DNA from: Echiichthys vipera
Taxonomy: Eukaryota; Chordata; Actinopteri; Perciformes; Trachinidae
Length of the DNA: 64,000 nucleotides
NCBI GenBank assembly: GCA_963691815.1
Contig: OY829648.1
Location: 20,058,193 to 20,122,192 of the forward strand
Reading direction: 5' to 3'
The translations under genes were made by a program, and so were the position numbers. Below are positions 35,901 to 49,215 of the stretch, in pieces (the first letter of the stretch is position 1; every line of letters starts with the position of its first letter). A model generated the notes under the pieces. The model saw only the letters and a list, made by a program, of their open reading frames with translations. It had not been told where the DNA came from and made no database searches.

Positions 35901-38900
35901 AGAATTGAAATGGTCCTGGTATCACTGTTCATGCCCTGAAGTCAAATAGGTGTTGGTTTCTTTATCATTTCCAAACCACTGACTCTATTTTTAGACTTAG
36001 GGTGAGCAGAGACCGTGCAGGCTGGGACCTGATTCGCACCGGAAGTTTCAGTATATGAGTTGAGGAGGATAAACATTTTGTCCTGTTCTGTAACCACAGC
36101 TTGTCTTGACAAGAGGAAGTAAACACGCTTCACAAACCCTACAATATCCGCTCAAATGAAGGTCTCATGAGATTGTGATGAGAAGCAGGATTGAGGTTTA
36201 TATTTTATCAACAGTTGTCTTTCATTTATTTTCATACAGCACTGTTATTACCAATTCATAGTCACAGAGATACATTATATAAATGTTTAATTAACGTTTT
36301 TATCCTTTCCACACATTTTAACTTGTTAGCTGTGTAGTCAACCTATAACGTAGGGCTAAGTTAGCTACCAAGCTAACATTAATGTCGTCAAGATAAAACA
36401 ACGAAGCCCACAGGCCCTCAGACACAGTCGGTGGAGACCAACACAAGAAAGGGAAAGATTATTTGACTTAACATTCATTAACATTGTTCTGCGTCTGCTG
36501 GATGTGTAAACTTGTTCGCCATATCATCTTGATGATTCTTTGTTGTGTATTTTGTGATATACTTCTGGACCCCCTCTAAAGGGGCTTATCCAAACAAATT
36601 TTTTGAAATGAGCACAAAATCACCAGGTCAATTTCCTGGTATGTAATCTGTTTACATACTTGGCAATAACGTTGATTCTGATTCCGACATTAAAGTAAAA
36701 TTCCAGTGTAAAATCATCCCAGGGTCTTTTTAGGCAAATTGCCACATATGTGACATGTTATGCCTGCTTAGGTTTAGCAGTAATGTGGGAGGGTACATAG
36801 GCAAACAGGTTGATCATGCTTCATTTAAAAAGAAAACAAGAGTAAACACGAGAAGCTTGAAAGTGTTCAGCTTTATCAACTCAAAAAAGTCATGCATTAA
36901 AGAAGTTAACATTATCAGAGCTTTCACATTTCCCTAGAGATCAGCATTTATCACCTTTCACTTAGTTTTGCTTCAAATATTCTGAATTAAAAAGATTTTT
37001 AATGCATTTCCTACTTACATTGAAGTAAAACTTGATAATTGAAGCTAACATGTGTGTTTGGGCCTGCGGTATACTTTGGGGAATGCAGTAATTTGTGATC
37101 TTATTCTGATTCTGATTAATCACTTGTTTGGATGTGAAAAGTGAAACTACATGTATTTACTGTTCTCAATGCTGGTAAAACAGAGATAAGATAAATATGC
37201 GGTCATCAAGTTCATGCGGTGCTGCAGAGGGAGGTGTAGTTAGAAATAAACAGATTGTGTGATTTAAAGCACCATGAACTGAACTGCAGACAGACGTTGA
37301 TGGCACGGCTCCAGCCCTAATAGAAACTATCAATAAATCTACTCAACGTCAATTTAATTCATGGTCATTGTGCCAGATGGGACACGTTTACACAGGTTAT
37401 CACCTGAGCGCTGACTGAGTTAAAACTTGCTATTGTTAATGTGAGTGTAAATATAACATGGGGCTGTTTTTCATGTCAGCTCAATACAGCACTTACACCC
37501 ACGTATGTCGACAGAGAATTCTTTATTTTCGTTTTTATTTTAAGGTATTTAGCTGATGCTGTGGATGAAATGAGCCTCTAGTTTTACATCACAAACATCT
37601 CAATCAGTCAATGTAATGTCCTACTGACTTAGTGGTTCCCTGTTTACCTGTTGCCCTGAGCAGGTCAAAGTTTCCACCCTTTCCAGTGAAATACCTTAAC
37701 ATCTACTATATGCATTGGCATAAATGTAAGACATGGTTCTGGACGATGATACACTTGATACACACATCGATGTCTCCCTCAAAATTATTCATAAAAACAT
37801 TAGCGATCCCTTAGATATGTCTAAGAAGTGCCATCATTGGGCAATTTTTTTATACACTAAAAATATTATAACACTGGTTTATCACCAAATACTACTAAAT
37901 AAAAAAAAACAAAAAAACAAATGACATCAGCCTTGTCTGAGTGATAATTAGTACATTTTAGCATGCTCACACACTAAACTAAGATGGTAAACAATATTTG
38001 CTAAACATTAGCATGTTAGCATAATCGTGGCAATTATGTTAGCATTTAGCTCGAAGCACCGCTGTGTCTAAATACTGTAACTGCTGCTGTCTCTATTTTC
38101 TGTCTCTTCTTCCATAAAGCCCCTTTGCTGAGAGAATAACAACAACTGGCTGTGACGTGACGACTGAGGGAGTGAGTTGTTTTTGTTCAGCTCATCCCCC
38201 TGGAGAGGATACAGTGTCAGAGGTTTGTACAGGCGAGCCGGGTTGTTTTTGAAGAACCACTGCAGCAACTTCAGACTGGGAAACAGTATATGAGGTTGTT
38301 TTGATCTTTTATCCTGTCTGTTTCAAATTTCTCTTTGGCGAAGAGAGAACTGGCTGTATTTTAAGTGTAGACGTAAACAAGTCTATATAGAAAGACAGGA
38401 AAAGGGAAAGAAAGAGAGACACTGTGGATAAAAATTAGTGATGATGCACATATAACAAAGAGAATAAAGTTATATACAAATCATCAGACATTATTAGCAA
38501 ACAGGCAAATATATCATATTAACTAAAAAGTTTAAAAGTTATTGTTAGTACGAATAATGATTATAAGTAATAAGTGATCATGAATAATTACCTCTTCACT
38601 ACACAAAAATAAAGCAATTTAAGATTTTATTTCAGTATTTTAATATTTGAGTAGATTTAATAATGTTTTCAGGTTAATTGTTATCTTTGCCATAGGTTTT
38701 TTCTCCTTTCTTTCCCCTTGGTGTTTTTTTCTTTCTTTTGGCACGTGCGGATTTCCTCGAGTAACACACCCTCAGACTTTTGGAGAGTGGATGTGACTTT
38801 GTGGAACTGTAGCCTGTGTGCTACCGACAGAGGGGGGGTCAAACAGAGGACAGTCTCCCTCGTGTCCACAACCCTGTGGACCTCCACCACCACCCCACCT

Positions 38901-39411
38901 CACAGCAAACTGCTACTTCAGAGGAAGTCCTGCTGGTCCTGTGTCGAAGGGCAACAAAACAGGCTCTTCTATCAGCTTGTGAACGTGCTGAGAAAAATCT
39001 GAGGCCAAACATCCCCTCATCCTCATCTCTCTGTCTCCCATCTCTTACTTCACCCCCCCTTCTCAACTCTCTCCCCATTTGTTTTTCATTGAACGGAAAA
39101 GCAAAACCAGTCGGATTTGTTTTTCTCCTTCTCCTGGCCAATTGCCTGCTTTCAAAGCCCAGGTGTTGGCAAACAGGGAGTCATCTTTCAAAAAAACATG
39201 AGGTGAATCGCTAGGTCAGGGGGGAGGAGCCGAGGGGAGGGAGGCTGACACAGCTGGATTCTGACATCTGTCATTTTTGGATGTTTTTGTCTTTCGAACC
39301 GGTTGGACAGCCTGTCAGCTCCCAGTCAAACACATGACAGTGTTCTTTGTTGCCTCAACCACGGCAGTTTGTTTTCCACTCTTCTCATGATAAGGAACTT
39401 TTCTCTCAACA
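32929..39411. other. Intergenic
   Basis: No supported gene. A 13-base C run lies at 34671-34683 followed by a short (CA)n. The words GGTCCCAGTATTGACCCCTG at about 34875 resemble a widespread fish retroelement fragment. A GA-rich run lies near 35236-35254. Open frames in 33378-33641 and 38681-39214 have no recognisable domain. Confidence 0.4.
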
Positions 39412-39672
39412 AATATTTGGTCAATAAAATGTCCGAACAAGCCAAAGGTGACATCTTCAAATATCTTGTTTTGTCCAACTGACAGTCCAACACCCAAAGA
39501 TATTAAGTTTACAATGAAATAAAAGCATCAAATCCTCACACTGGGGCATCTGAAACAAGGCAACGATTATTATTTTTGCTTGAAAAATTACTTAAATGAT
39601 CATTCAATTATCAAAACAGATTTTCATTTTCTGACTCAACTGTTGATTAATCGACTCACCATTTCAGCTCTA
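39412..39672 (+). mobile_element. hAT-like MITE, GGGCTGCAAC family, 5'-truncated copy
   Basis: The sequence matches the inner and 3' part of the family seen at 57677: AATAAAATGTC, ATCTTGTTTTGTCCAAC, CAAAGATATTAAGTTTAC, TTGATTAATCGACTC and terminal CAGCTCTA. Confidence 0.65.
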
Positions 39673-39867
39673 AATACAACAAGAGGTTATTGTCTTTCAA
39701 ATCTTAACTTCTCTCATAACTTGTGTGACGTTTACATGTGTTTAGAAGTGCCAGGCATCAATTTGCACCTGACACTATCTTTACATACTGTATACAAACA
39801 CGGTTTTAACATAATGGTGCTCCTTTTTCTCCCCACATATGTCGAGTCAGACTATAATTTTTTTTTT

Positions 39868-40042
39868 CATCAGCCTTAGCCGATGACTTCCGATTTCCTT
39901 GAGCTGATACTACTTTTGCTCCCTCAATTAACATCATAAATAAACAAAAGATAACAATAAAAAAAGAGAACATTTATTGATCTAAAAAAACTCAAATATC
40001 AGCTGACAATATCGGCCGGCTGATGTATCAGTCTATCCCTAA
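39868..40042. mobile_element. hAT-like repeat, ATATCGGCCG type, diverged
   Basis: The right end reads AATATCGGCCGGCTGATGTA then TCAGTCTATCCCTAAT, the known end of another common fish hAT-like family. The left end is vague. Confidence 0.5.
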
Positions 40043-43000
40043 TATCATGCAGTCTGATCCCATGTGAAGCACTTCTTTGGACCTTTTTCTGCCCACTTAC
40101 AAAGGAACATTTGCAAGTACATTTTTCTTTACCAAAATTAACAGGTAATGAGGGAACCTTTCCTCTTTTACTTCAGAAAAGTACTTTATTTATGTAAATG
40201 ATCCAATATACACAGATTTTACAAGGTATTAAATGTTTTCTTAGTGACAGCGTTAACATGAAAGAAAGGCTATTCCTGTAATTTTGTAGGGAACTATGAC
40301 TACTGATGTGACAAAGAACTTCTTTCTTACATTATCAGGAGTTTTTCTTGCTTTTTCCTTAAAAACCATATGATGATTGTTTTTTTTTAATAAACATGTC
40401 CCAAAAACTCCAGTGGACTTTTGTGAATTGTGTTAGACCAACATCTCAAGGGCAGGTTAGGAAGGGTTTTCCCAACATTTCAGGAACCAGTTTAACATCT
40501 AAATACTTGGATGATACAACTGTTACATCACAAAGAGTAAGATGGAGTTCCCCTTTAATTTCAGCCGGACAAGTGATATATCTGTAATCTAATGATGGCA
40601 ATAGTGTGTACAATGAAATGGAACAAAATAAATCTAGATTAAAAAAGTCAAAGTTTAAATAATTGTACTCTGCTGTGTAAGTATGTCATATTATTAAGAG
40701 TAAGAAACTGTACAGAACATACAGAAACTACTAACACACTGGTGCTGTTATTTCGGTTGAGGCCTAACTGGGTAGAAGTGTCGCAGTACATCTGTGTTCT
40801 TTACAGTCTGGATCTTCTCCTCTGGAAAGAAGAAACTCAGCGGGGAGTCTTTTGGGCAAACAGAACTGCGAAAACAGATACAACCTCTGATGTACCCCCT
40901 GACACGCATTCACCAGAACCCCATGGGAAAACCCCAGAGCTGTCTCTTCCTCCTCCCCACTCCTGCAGCCAAAAACCCAGCTGGAGAGTCATAAGGTCAC
41001 TCAGCTGATTTAATCCCTCAACCAGGTCACATAAACACACAACACTGGGAAAACAAACCAATACAAGTTGACGAAGATGTTCTGAGGATTGTAATTATCT
41101 GTATTAACTATGTTTTATTAAAAATCTAGAAGCAGGAACAACAGAAATAACAGCTTCAATGGCAGTGAAGCTCACACATTTAATCCAATTTGTACATACC
41201 ATGCTGCATAAAAACAGCTGCTTCTTTTGACTTTTTTTTTTCACTGCATGACAAGGGAAAAGGGCTTGACATTCATCTTGATGTTTCTTCTGTCACCAGT
41301 ACTGAAGAGTTCGTATGATATCTTACGAAAAAGTATGCACAAATTTTCCTAGCATGAGTGATCAATGAGCCTGCACAAGTCCCTTCAGTGCAGAACCTGT
41401 TAAGGAAACAAAAATTACTTGTTTAGGTTTAGGAAAAGATTTCGTTTTGGGTTAAAATAAGTTTGTTACATAACTTACGTAACATGTGCTGTTGGTTGAG
41501 CACACAAGTGAGTTTAAATAAGAAACATGTACAGCTCTTTTTGTCCATGGTCACAAAAAGCAGGCACAGTGCCCTTTTCCTGGATTAAATGATGCATTTT
41601 TCCTTCTTGTAAATGCATCTTAAATCAACACAATGACTAAAATGTTATTATAAGATTAATTTATATTACTTTTTATGTTTGTCTCTATTGTTGTTTCTCA
41701 AGTTTCTTTTCTAAACACCATTCATCCCAAAGCTGAAGTCAACCTGCAGGCTGCACGCAGTGTTTTCATAAAGTTTCAGCATGGCATCTGTCATGCATTA
41801 CACTGTGACAACACCGCGCTCATTTTCATGTCTGTCAAAAAAATACAGCAGCACTTACGATGCACAGATCTTTGCAAAACAACCATGGAAGATTCTTGTC
41901 ACGCAATATATTATAACACAAGACAGAATAATAAAGTTGTTGAAGGTGGAGAGATACTAGGGTGGAGAAAGTAGTACAATTAAAATAAAGAGAGATTGTG
42001 AAAGCAAGGATGAAAGAGAAGGAATCTATAAAACTAACACACAAATATATAGTTCAGTCTTTGGGGGGTAAAAACAATCAAAATATGTAGATGGCAGCAG
42101 TATTTTAAGCTGAAGAGGGAGTGGCAGTTTGTTTTATATGCCTATTTTTTCTGTTTGTTATTCAGTTTAAATATGTATATGATAAAAGTAAGACTAAGAT
42201 GAATGTACAGTGCTGCAGCAGAGATGGAGGGATCACTTTACAGGTTTCTTATCATCTATCTATAGCTACACACGTTATTCAATACTGCAGGTACCCTTAG
42301 GGTGGAAATGGTACAAATTTGTACTTTATTTAGTTTTAACCCACTTTGTACCCTTTTTGTTCGTCAAAAGATACAGTTCTGGCCTCTTAAAGACCAATAT
42401 TGTACTTTTGAGGGAACATTCTTAAAAAGTGTACCTGTAAGTACAGAAATGTTCTTGTCTTGTACCTCCATTTTTGAGTGTGTGTACTATTGTCATTTAC
42501 ATCTGAATCTAGTCCCGTCCTCAATTCTCATAGAGATCCATTCAAATGCAGAGAGGTTTTTATTAATTCTTGTAAGGGTCCCTGAAAATCAGAGTCTTAT
42601 ATAGGTTATAATATATAATATAAAGCAGGTGTAAAGAGTGTGGTGATGTTGATGGTGTGTAAAGCCTGTAGCTTCATACACAAAAGTATTCCAGGCTGGA
42701 ATCACTTCCAAAGGTGCTTCAACAGCGTACTGAGCAAAGGGTTCATAAACATTTACGCATTTATTTTTTTAGAAATTTGCTTAAATTTCTCAAATCTTTT
42801 TTTGCTTTGTCATTATGTGTATACATATACATGTGTGTAGATTGTGTGTAGATTGATGAGGAATAAGATGGATTTTATCTATTCTAAATTGAGTCTATAA
42901 TGCAACAAAGTTTGCAAAAAACTAACAAGGTTCACGTAATTTTTCAAAAATGAAATGAATGAAGCGATGAGGACTCCCTGTACCTGAAACCAGTGAAGCA

Positions 43001-43384
43001 CAGAGATGCCTCTGATACAGAAGGCCTATTGTGGATCATATCTGATCTGAAATCAGCAAAAACCAGCAATCAAAGACACACTGACTTGGATGGATGACGG
43101 AATAAAGACAAACAGTCAAACTTGGTGACCTAACCTGAGAACACAATTATCCGACTGCTGAGCTCTGACAGCTGGAGCCAAGAACACCCGGTAAACAAAG
43201 ACCTGCAAAGCAGCATTTCATATAAAAGGAACAGCACATGATAGAGCATGATAAGCAACAACACGTGGCAATCTAGAATAACCGTCTTGCGGTTGTTGAA
43301 TTTGATAAAAGGTATTATTTGTCGAAATGGAAGTTGTCACTATATTGACATGTATGTCTACAGTGGGAAATATACAGTTTTTTA
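40043..43384. other. Intergenic
   Basis: Includes a repeat at about 42290-42486 rich in GTAC words (GGTACAAATTTGTACTTT, TACCTGTAAGTACAG), which resembles a non-autonomous fish DNA element with imperfect inverted ends. No gene seen. Confidence 0.4.
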
Positions 43385-43500
43385 TTTTTTACAGAGGAGT
43401 ACAGAGGGCTGAAGGAGAGCTTCATCACATGCTGCAACGATAATCACCTGAAAATTCAATAACAACAAAACCAACAAGTTTATGGTGGACTACCCGATTG
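43385..43500 (+). mobile_element. L2-type LINE reverse-transcriptase fragment
   Basis: Translation gives EEYRGLKESFITCCNDNHLK, then, after a one-base shift, NNKTNKFMVDY. This matches the RT segment of L2-like LINEs (E-x-Y-R...C-x-x-N-x-L...K-T-x-E/K-x-x-V-D-Y). Only about 115 bp survive. Confidence 0.7.
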
Positions 43501-43554
43501 ACCTGACTTTGTTAAGCTTTGTTGTTCTTGTTCTGCTGTTTGTCTGTTAGTGTG

Positions 43555-43765
43555 TGGGTTAATTTATTAGCGTAGGAATTATTCTCTGACCATAGCATGT
43601 TTTGTAGGGTCACAGTGCCCTTATACCACCAAAATCTTATCGGTTCATCATTGAGTCCAAGTGGACATTTGTGCCAAATTTAAAGAATTGCTCTAAAGTC
43701 GTTCCTGAGATATCATGTTCACGAGACAGACAGACAACCCGAACACATAATTTCATAAAAACACA
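43555..43765. repeat. Teleost interspersed repeat (GAGTCCAAGTGGACATTTGT type)
   Basis: The words GTGCCAAATTTAAAGAATT, TTCCTGAGATATCATGTTCA and ACAGACAGACAACCCGAACA occur in the order of a widespread fish repeat whose class I do not know for certain. Confidence 0.5.
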
Positions 43766-44051
43766 GGTCTGAGAATCTGCCAAAGCCCGTACAGTTTGTT
43801 CACATTTATGAGGAAGTTGCACGCAGCAATAGCATTGTAGTCTGATGTGATGTGATGGTGATTACAAGACTTTAGGTGACACAGACACAGGTGAGTTCTC
43901 TCGCACCTGAAGTGAGTACTTTAACATGCCCTAAAAAAAACACTAAACACACACACAACAAGTAATAACACCGACACGTGCACAGCAGAACATACAAAGA
44001 TACAGTAGACAGAGTGACAACTGCTCTTTGAATACCAGGCATATGTAGGTC

Positions 44052-44370
<319 letters not shown>

Positions 44371-44454
44371 TCTCTGTGCAGCACCAGCTGTCTTGAGGCT
44401 ACAAACATTTAAGTGTGATAACATATGGAGGATGTGCGTGCCTAACTTTGTGCC

Positions 44455-44470
44455 AGTGTGTGTGTTTATG

Positions 44471-44509
<39 letters not shown>

Positions 44510-44514
44510 GTGTG
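44455..44514. repeat. (TG)n array, inverted relative to the adjacent (CA)n
   Basis: About 30 TG units with a few interruptions, 86 bp after the CA array ends. Confidence 0.93.
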
Positions 44515-44577
44515 GGCAGCCTTTCTACATGTTTTTGCTTGTTTGGACTGGAGTGTGTCTGCATTCAGATGTGTGCG

Positions 44578-44584
<7 letters not shown>

Positions 44585-44621
<37 letters not shown>
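44585..44621. repeat. (GA)n microsatellite
   Basis: About 18 uninterrupted GA units. Confidence 0.95.
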
Positions 44622-44623
<2 letters not shown>

Positions 44624-47394
44624 GTGTTTGACTAGTGTGCACTCAAACTGTTGTTCAGTCTGCTTCTCAGTGTGTGTGGAAAGTTGCCTGTTTGAATCCC
44701 ACATACAAGGTTTTATTGTTATAATGGGAGTTAAACAGGAATTATTACAACAAAATGAAAATAAAATATCAAATGAAATATATATTGATATATTAAGATA
44801 TATACGGCACCAGTAAACAGAAAAAAGTGCGGGCAGTGTACAGTAGTCTATGAGTAAATCCACAACAAGGTGTGTTTCCAGGGTGTGTGTATGTGTTGTG
44901 TATGCAGAGCTCAGCAGAAAGTCTTTTTATCAACCTGGAACAACAAACCAAAGTTGCTTTCTAATGAGATTTGCCTGCAGCAATCAGCCAAAGAAGAAAA
45001 CACAGCTCTGACCTTTGACCCCTCTTCTGCAGACTGCCTGTAATATTTGTAATCAGGATGTTTAAAGTGGTCCTACTCTTGGCTCCACTAGTCAAAAAAG
45101 AGCATCACTTGGCTGAATGTAATTCAATTTAATTGGAATATATTTAATTACTGTTTAAGATACTTGCTGTACAAATGTAATGACTTACAGAGAATGTTTC
45201 TATCAGACTCTTGTACCTTCATGTGCTCACTACTGTCAGTGCACACTGTTATCTATTTTGCAATTTGTATTCAGCACAACTTGGCAGAGACATTATTCCC
45301 TTTGTGTTGTGTTATGTTCCTTTATATTTTGTTTTTTCTTATTGTGTATCATATATAAGTTATAATTTGTAAAAATTCACAGTTGAAATTGTGAAAACGT
45401 CCAACAAAAAATAAACTGTGCTGCAAAGTTGCAGACTGCAAAACTTTGCAAAGCCAAACTGCTTTCAGCAACAGCCTCAACAACAAAGGGGAAGTGAAAC
45501 TAAAAACTGTGTGCATGTGTGTGTTTGTGTGTGTCTGAGGACAGACAGCTGGGAACATCAGGCCACGCCTACCGCTCTACTCTCATTGGCTGTGCTGTCG
45601 TCAAGCGCATTTAATAAAAAAGCAAGTTGCTGCTCAGCCAATCAGTACGAAGCTAGAATTTCCCCTGACATGCCTCAGAGTCTTATCAGAGGTGACATCA
45701 CATGGCCCTTTAAACGGTACACCAGAGTTTAAATGGCTAGATGAGACTGAACACACCTAAAAACAAAAGGTTTCAGAGGTGTGGTTGACAGTTGGCCTAC
45801 TTACAGCCTCTTTAAAAAAGTTGACAATGAAAACCATGTGGCACGCGTGACCACAATGCATTTTGTATTCTGCATTTGTTTTTCAATGTATACATTTCTC
45901 AAAGGATTTCTGGATTATTTTGTGAAAGAAAAAAAAAATTCTTTCTGGGTGGGCCCACATTCCTAGTTGTGGTTCTGGATCTGCTAGTCTGTATGCCGGT
46001 ATACAGTGTCCCATAGAAGCAGCTAAGCAACTGCTCTGACACAATAAATATCTAATCTGGCGTGTTGCAGGAGCCCTGTCTACCATAAGCCTCTGTATAG
46101 TCTGCTGGGTGCCCTCCAATGTGAAGTTATGTTATCTCTGTACCACCAATATCATAATGTTTGTTTCTCTAATGTAGTTGTTAATGTATTCAAGAGTGAA
46201 ATTAGACAATTTCCTGTGTGTATTGTACTTTAATAGTGGTTGTGGAATCCACTGTAACCATTTAAGTCAGAGTAGGTGGTCTTTCTTTAATTCATAATAA
46301 GAGCACAATGAGGAAGGCTAGAGGCCAAACTATTCAGAGCCTTTGGATCACTTTAGGGAGTGTGGTAAAAAAAAAGAAAAAAACATGTGGATTGAGTTAG
46401 CTCTTTATGTTTTTCAACCATAACAATGAAACTTAAGTTGAGCTTTTTATTGCAGTAATGCCCATGCTGGAAACTATCCTCTGCATGTAAACAATGTAAA
46501 CAACATCCCTATTATTTAGTAGCAGCGGATAGCCATTGGGCAGTTTCTCAGGGACCATATGAGCCATTTTTGGCCAAGGACGATAGCAAGAGAGTCCCAA
46601 ATACCCAACATGCACGTCTTTTGGTAAATATGCAGACACATAAAGATGAGGAGAACATGCAATCTCTATACAGGGCTGGGATTTGAGTTACAAGGCAACA
46701 TTGCAAATCCCTGAGACACTGGAAAAAAATATTAAAATCCCTGTGATTAAAAACTATAAACAGATTATGTCGTGATACAAAACACTGACAACCTCCATCT
46801 CATACTAGTGAAACCACATTTCCTATAAACTTTGTTTACGAGTGGTGGAATCCAGGTAAGGGGGCAGATGGTCTGTTCATGGCCTTGCAAAAGGGAAACC
46901 CTGGGATGTCCAGCCACTGGGTGAGAGGTAACAGCCAAGTGGATGAATGACCAGCAGGACAAACTGCCGCCTCAATTTTTCCGAACACGTTCTATTTCAA
47001 AATGCTATATATATCTACTCTGGAAGAAAAGCTGATGGCTGGCACTCATTATAATAATAGTGAAATTCATTGATCCCTATGGTGAAATTCTGTTACATGA
47101 GCACATTTTTGTTTTTTATAGCCTTCAGGGTAGTTACAGGATGTCAAATGAATTATACATGACATTTGGGCCAATAATCACATCATTGCATGTACGTCAT
47201 TAAGGAATAGTAAAATCTAGTGACTCTCTTTTCATTTGCATCACTGTGTGAAATCAGGATTATTTTTTTTTTTTATGATATCCTAACATGACTGCCAAAC
47301 GCTTCCTGGATGTGTATTTTCAGCAGTTATCTGGTCTGTTTAGACCAGCACAGGATAAAATCCACTCTATAGGGTAAAGTTTTCATCGTCATTA
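44622..47394. other. Intergenic
   Basis: No supported exon. Near 45585-45642 an ATTGG, an AT-rich TTAATAAAAA and a CCAAT lie close together (see findings). Confidence 0.4.
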
Positions 47395-47820
47395 AAGCTG
47401 CTCGAAAAGTCCGGCAGATCGAGTTGACTCAGTCAAATTTCGAATGTTTACAACTCTCACGCCCCTCCCTCTTTACCACGAGCTCCTCCGCTCCCTCCCA
47501 TCGAGTGCTCATCAGTGCGTGTTCACCAGATTCCTGTGTACGCGATTAGGGAATCGATAAACGGCATGGAGTACATGCTACACGGAGGTAGGCAGGCTAA
47601 CTTACTCGTAGATGGCAACTGCTAACGTCATTTAGCATATGCCTAGCTTGAGGCGTGTGCCTGTAATATTGTAACATGCATGGGGGGGTGGGGGGGATCT
47701 CTGGCGTGTGCACGATCTGTGCCTCAGAGGCTCACACAGCACTGGACTGAGTGAACAGGACGATACGCCGCGGTGGATTTTTGCAAAACAAACAAGAAGC
47801 TCTAGGTGCACGTAGAGGCG
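47395..47820 (+). promoter_or_regulatory. CpG-rich, promoter-like segment with candidate first exon
   Basis: About 25 CpG in 400 bp, against almost none in the flanks. At 47566 an ATG in good context (CGGCATGG) opens seven codons (MEYMLHG) and then meets a splice donor, G|GTAGGC, at 47588. No downstream exon could be matched to it. It could also be the 5' region of a transposon. Confidence 0.35.
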
Positions 47821-48429
47821 TGTTTTTTTTTCTAAAACTGGATGATTTATGTTGTTCTATCGGAGCATAGTGTCGGTTTCATATGATTAAAAAAGTTGCC
47901 TTTCAGTAACAGTTGGAAAGTTTAGGCTCTGAGGTGATTGGTTAGTCAAGCTAAATGTGTGTGCACCTGCAGAAATTAGAAGTAAGGACTATATCTGTTT
48001 ACAACAGTTTTGCTATGTGAGATCTGCAAGTTCTCTCAACAAACCTGCTGTCTATGTGTTTAAGGATGTGCAGGTTGAGATTAAATCAGCTGCACACGCG
48101 CCCATGCTGCCGGAAAACACACTTCAAAACACACACAGACCTCATATGATGCATGTGACGCACGTCGAGAGGAGAAAAGTGTTTCCTGTGTTTTCTGTGT
48201 TCTTCAGCTTAGCATGTAACTTATGACCCACAGCTGCCTCTACACTGTTTGTATATAGACGTCTTTAATGTACATGAAAACATGTTGCTTTCTGCCCTTT
48301 GTTTTTCTCCTTTACTCTGCACTTTCCTGCTCCTTTGAAAAAGAAACTTTTTGCCCTATATTCTGTCTGTCTGCCATTTGTATGTGTGCTTTTGCGATAC
48401 AAATGTATATGACTTGAGCACTTGTTTTT

Positions 48430-49094
48430 ATGTTTATTTATTTAAAGTTATACAAAAGGTCTTGCCTTTTGAGTTTTGAGCCGGAACACGTAAGGCTTCT
48501 TGCAGGTCATTTTTGTCAAATAATATCCCTGCATGGGCAGGTTTAGTTAAGGAAGCTGAAAGAGTGTCCTTGAAAGAGTGGATACGTAATGGGAAGTTGG
48601 CTAACCAAAATATCTCACAGCTCCCCAACAACAGGAAAGGGACTTGTAAACTTTGTGATTGCTCTCAGAGAAACACATTCTCACACTGTGGCTTAAATCA
48701 TTATACTGCAATACATACAGCCTTACATCTAAACAAATTTAGGTCTAAATTGCTGAAAAGTCTGTCCCTGACACAACACCAACCAACCCCTCTAGAGATG
48801 GAGAAAAAAACATCAACAACCTCTGCATTTGTGTCATAACATTTAAAAGGTGCAATGCGTAAAATATGGCCAGTGCTCCAAAAAAAGTGGGCAGCATGTT
48901 CAAGATTGAGGGATCAGTTAGACATGCAATAAACCCTGCCATATCCTCAAAAATGTATGGGGTCCCAGAGGAGTCTTGCTCCATCCTGGTGGAGATGACT
49001 CGCTCAGCGGAGCTCACAGACACCAACAGCCCGGCAAAGGACACCATGATCCAGGCTAGAGCAGCCCACATAAAACTGGTGTCTTTCTCGCCAG
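48430..49094. other. Unresolved segment with open frames on both strands
   Basis: A 108-codon minus-strand frame (48745-49071) and an overlapping 84-codon plus-strand frame (48866-49120) occur together in moderately GC-rich sequence. Neither shows a domain that I know. The segment directly precedes a LINE fragment and may be part of a retroelement 5' region. Confidence 0.3.
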
Positions 49095-49215
49095 CGCCCG
49101 CTCTCTCATCAACAAGCTAAACAACATGGGACTGGGGATTACCAATCACCGTACGGATAGCTGGTGATAATGGAGACCTGGCTGCACAAAAACATTCATG
49201 ACTTATCGTGTCGTG
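49095..49215 (+). mobile_element. LINE endonuclease-domain fragment
   Basis: Translation gives ARSLINKLNNMGLGI and, after stop codons, METWLHKNI. This is the pattern of the start of LINE apurinic-type endonucleases (ARSL-x-NK-x-x-E...TETWL). It is broken and short. Confidence 0.55.
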
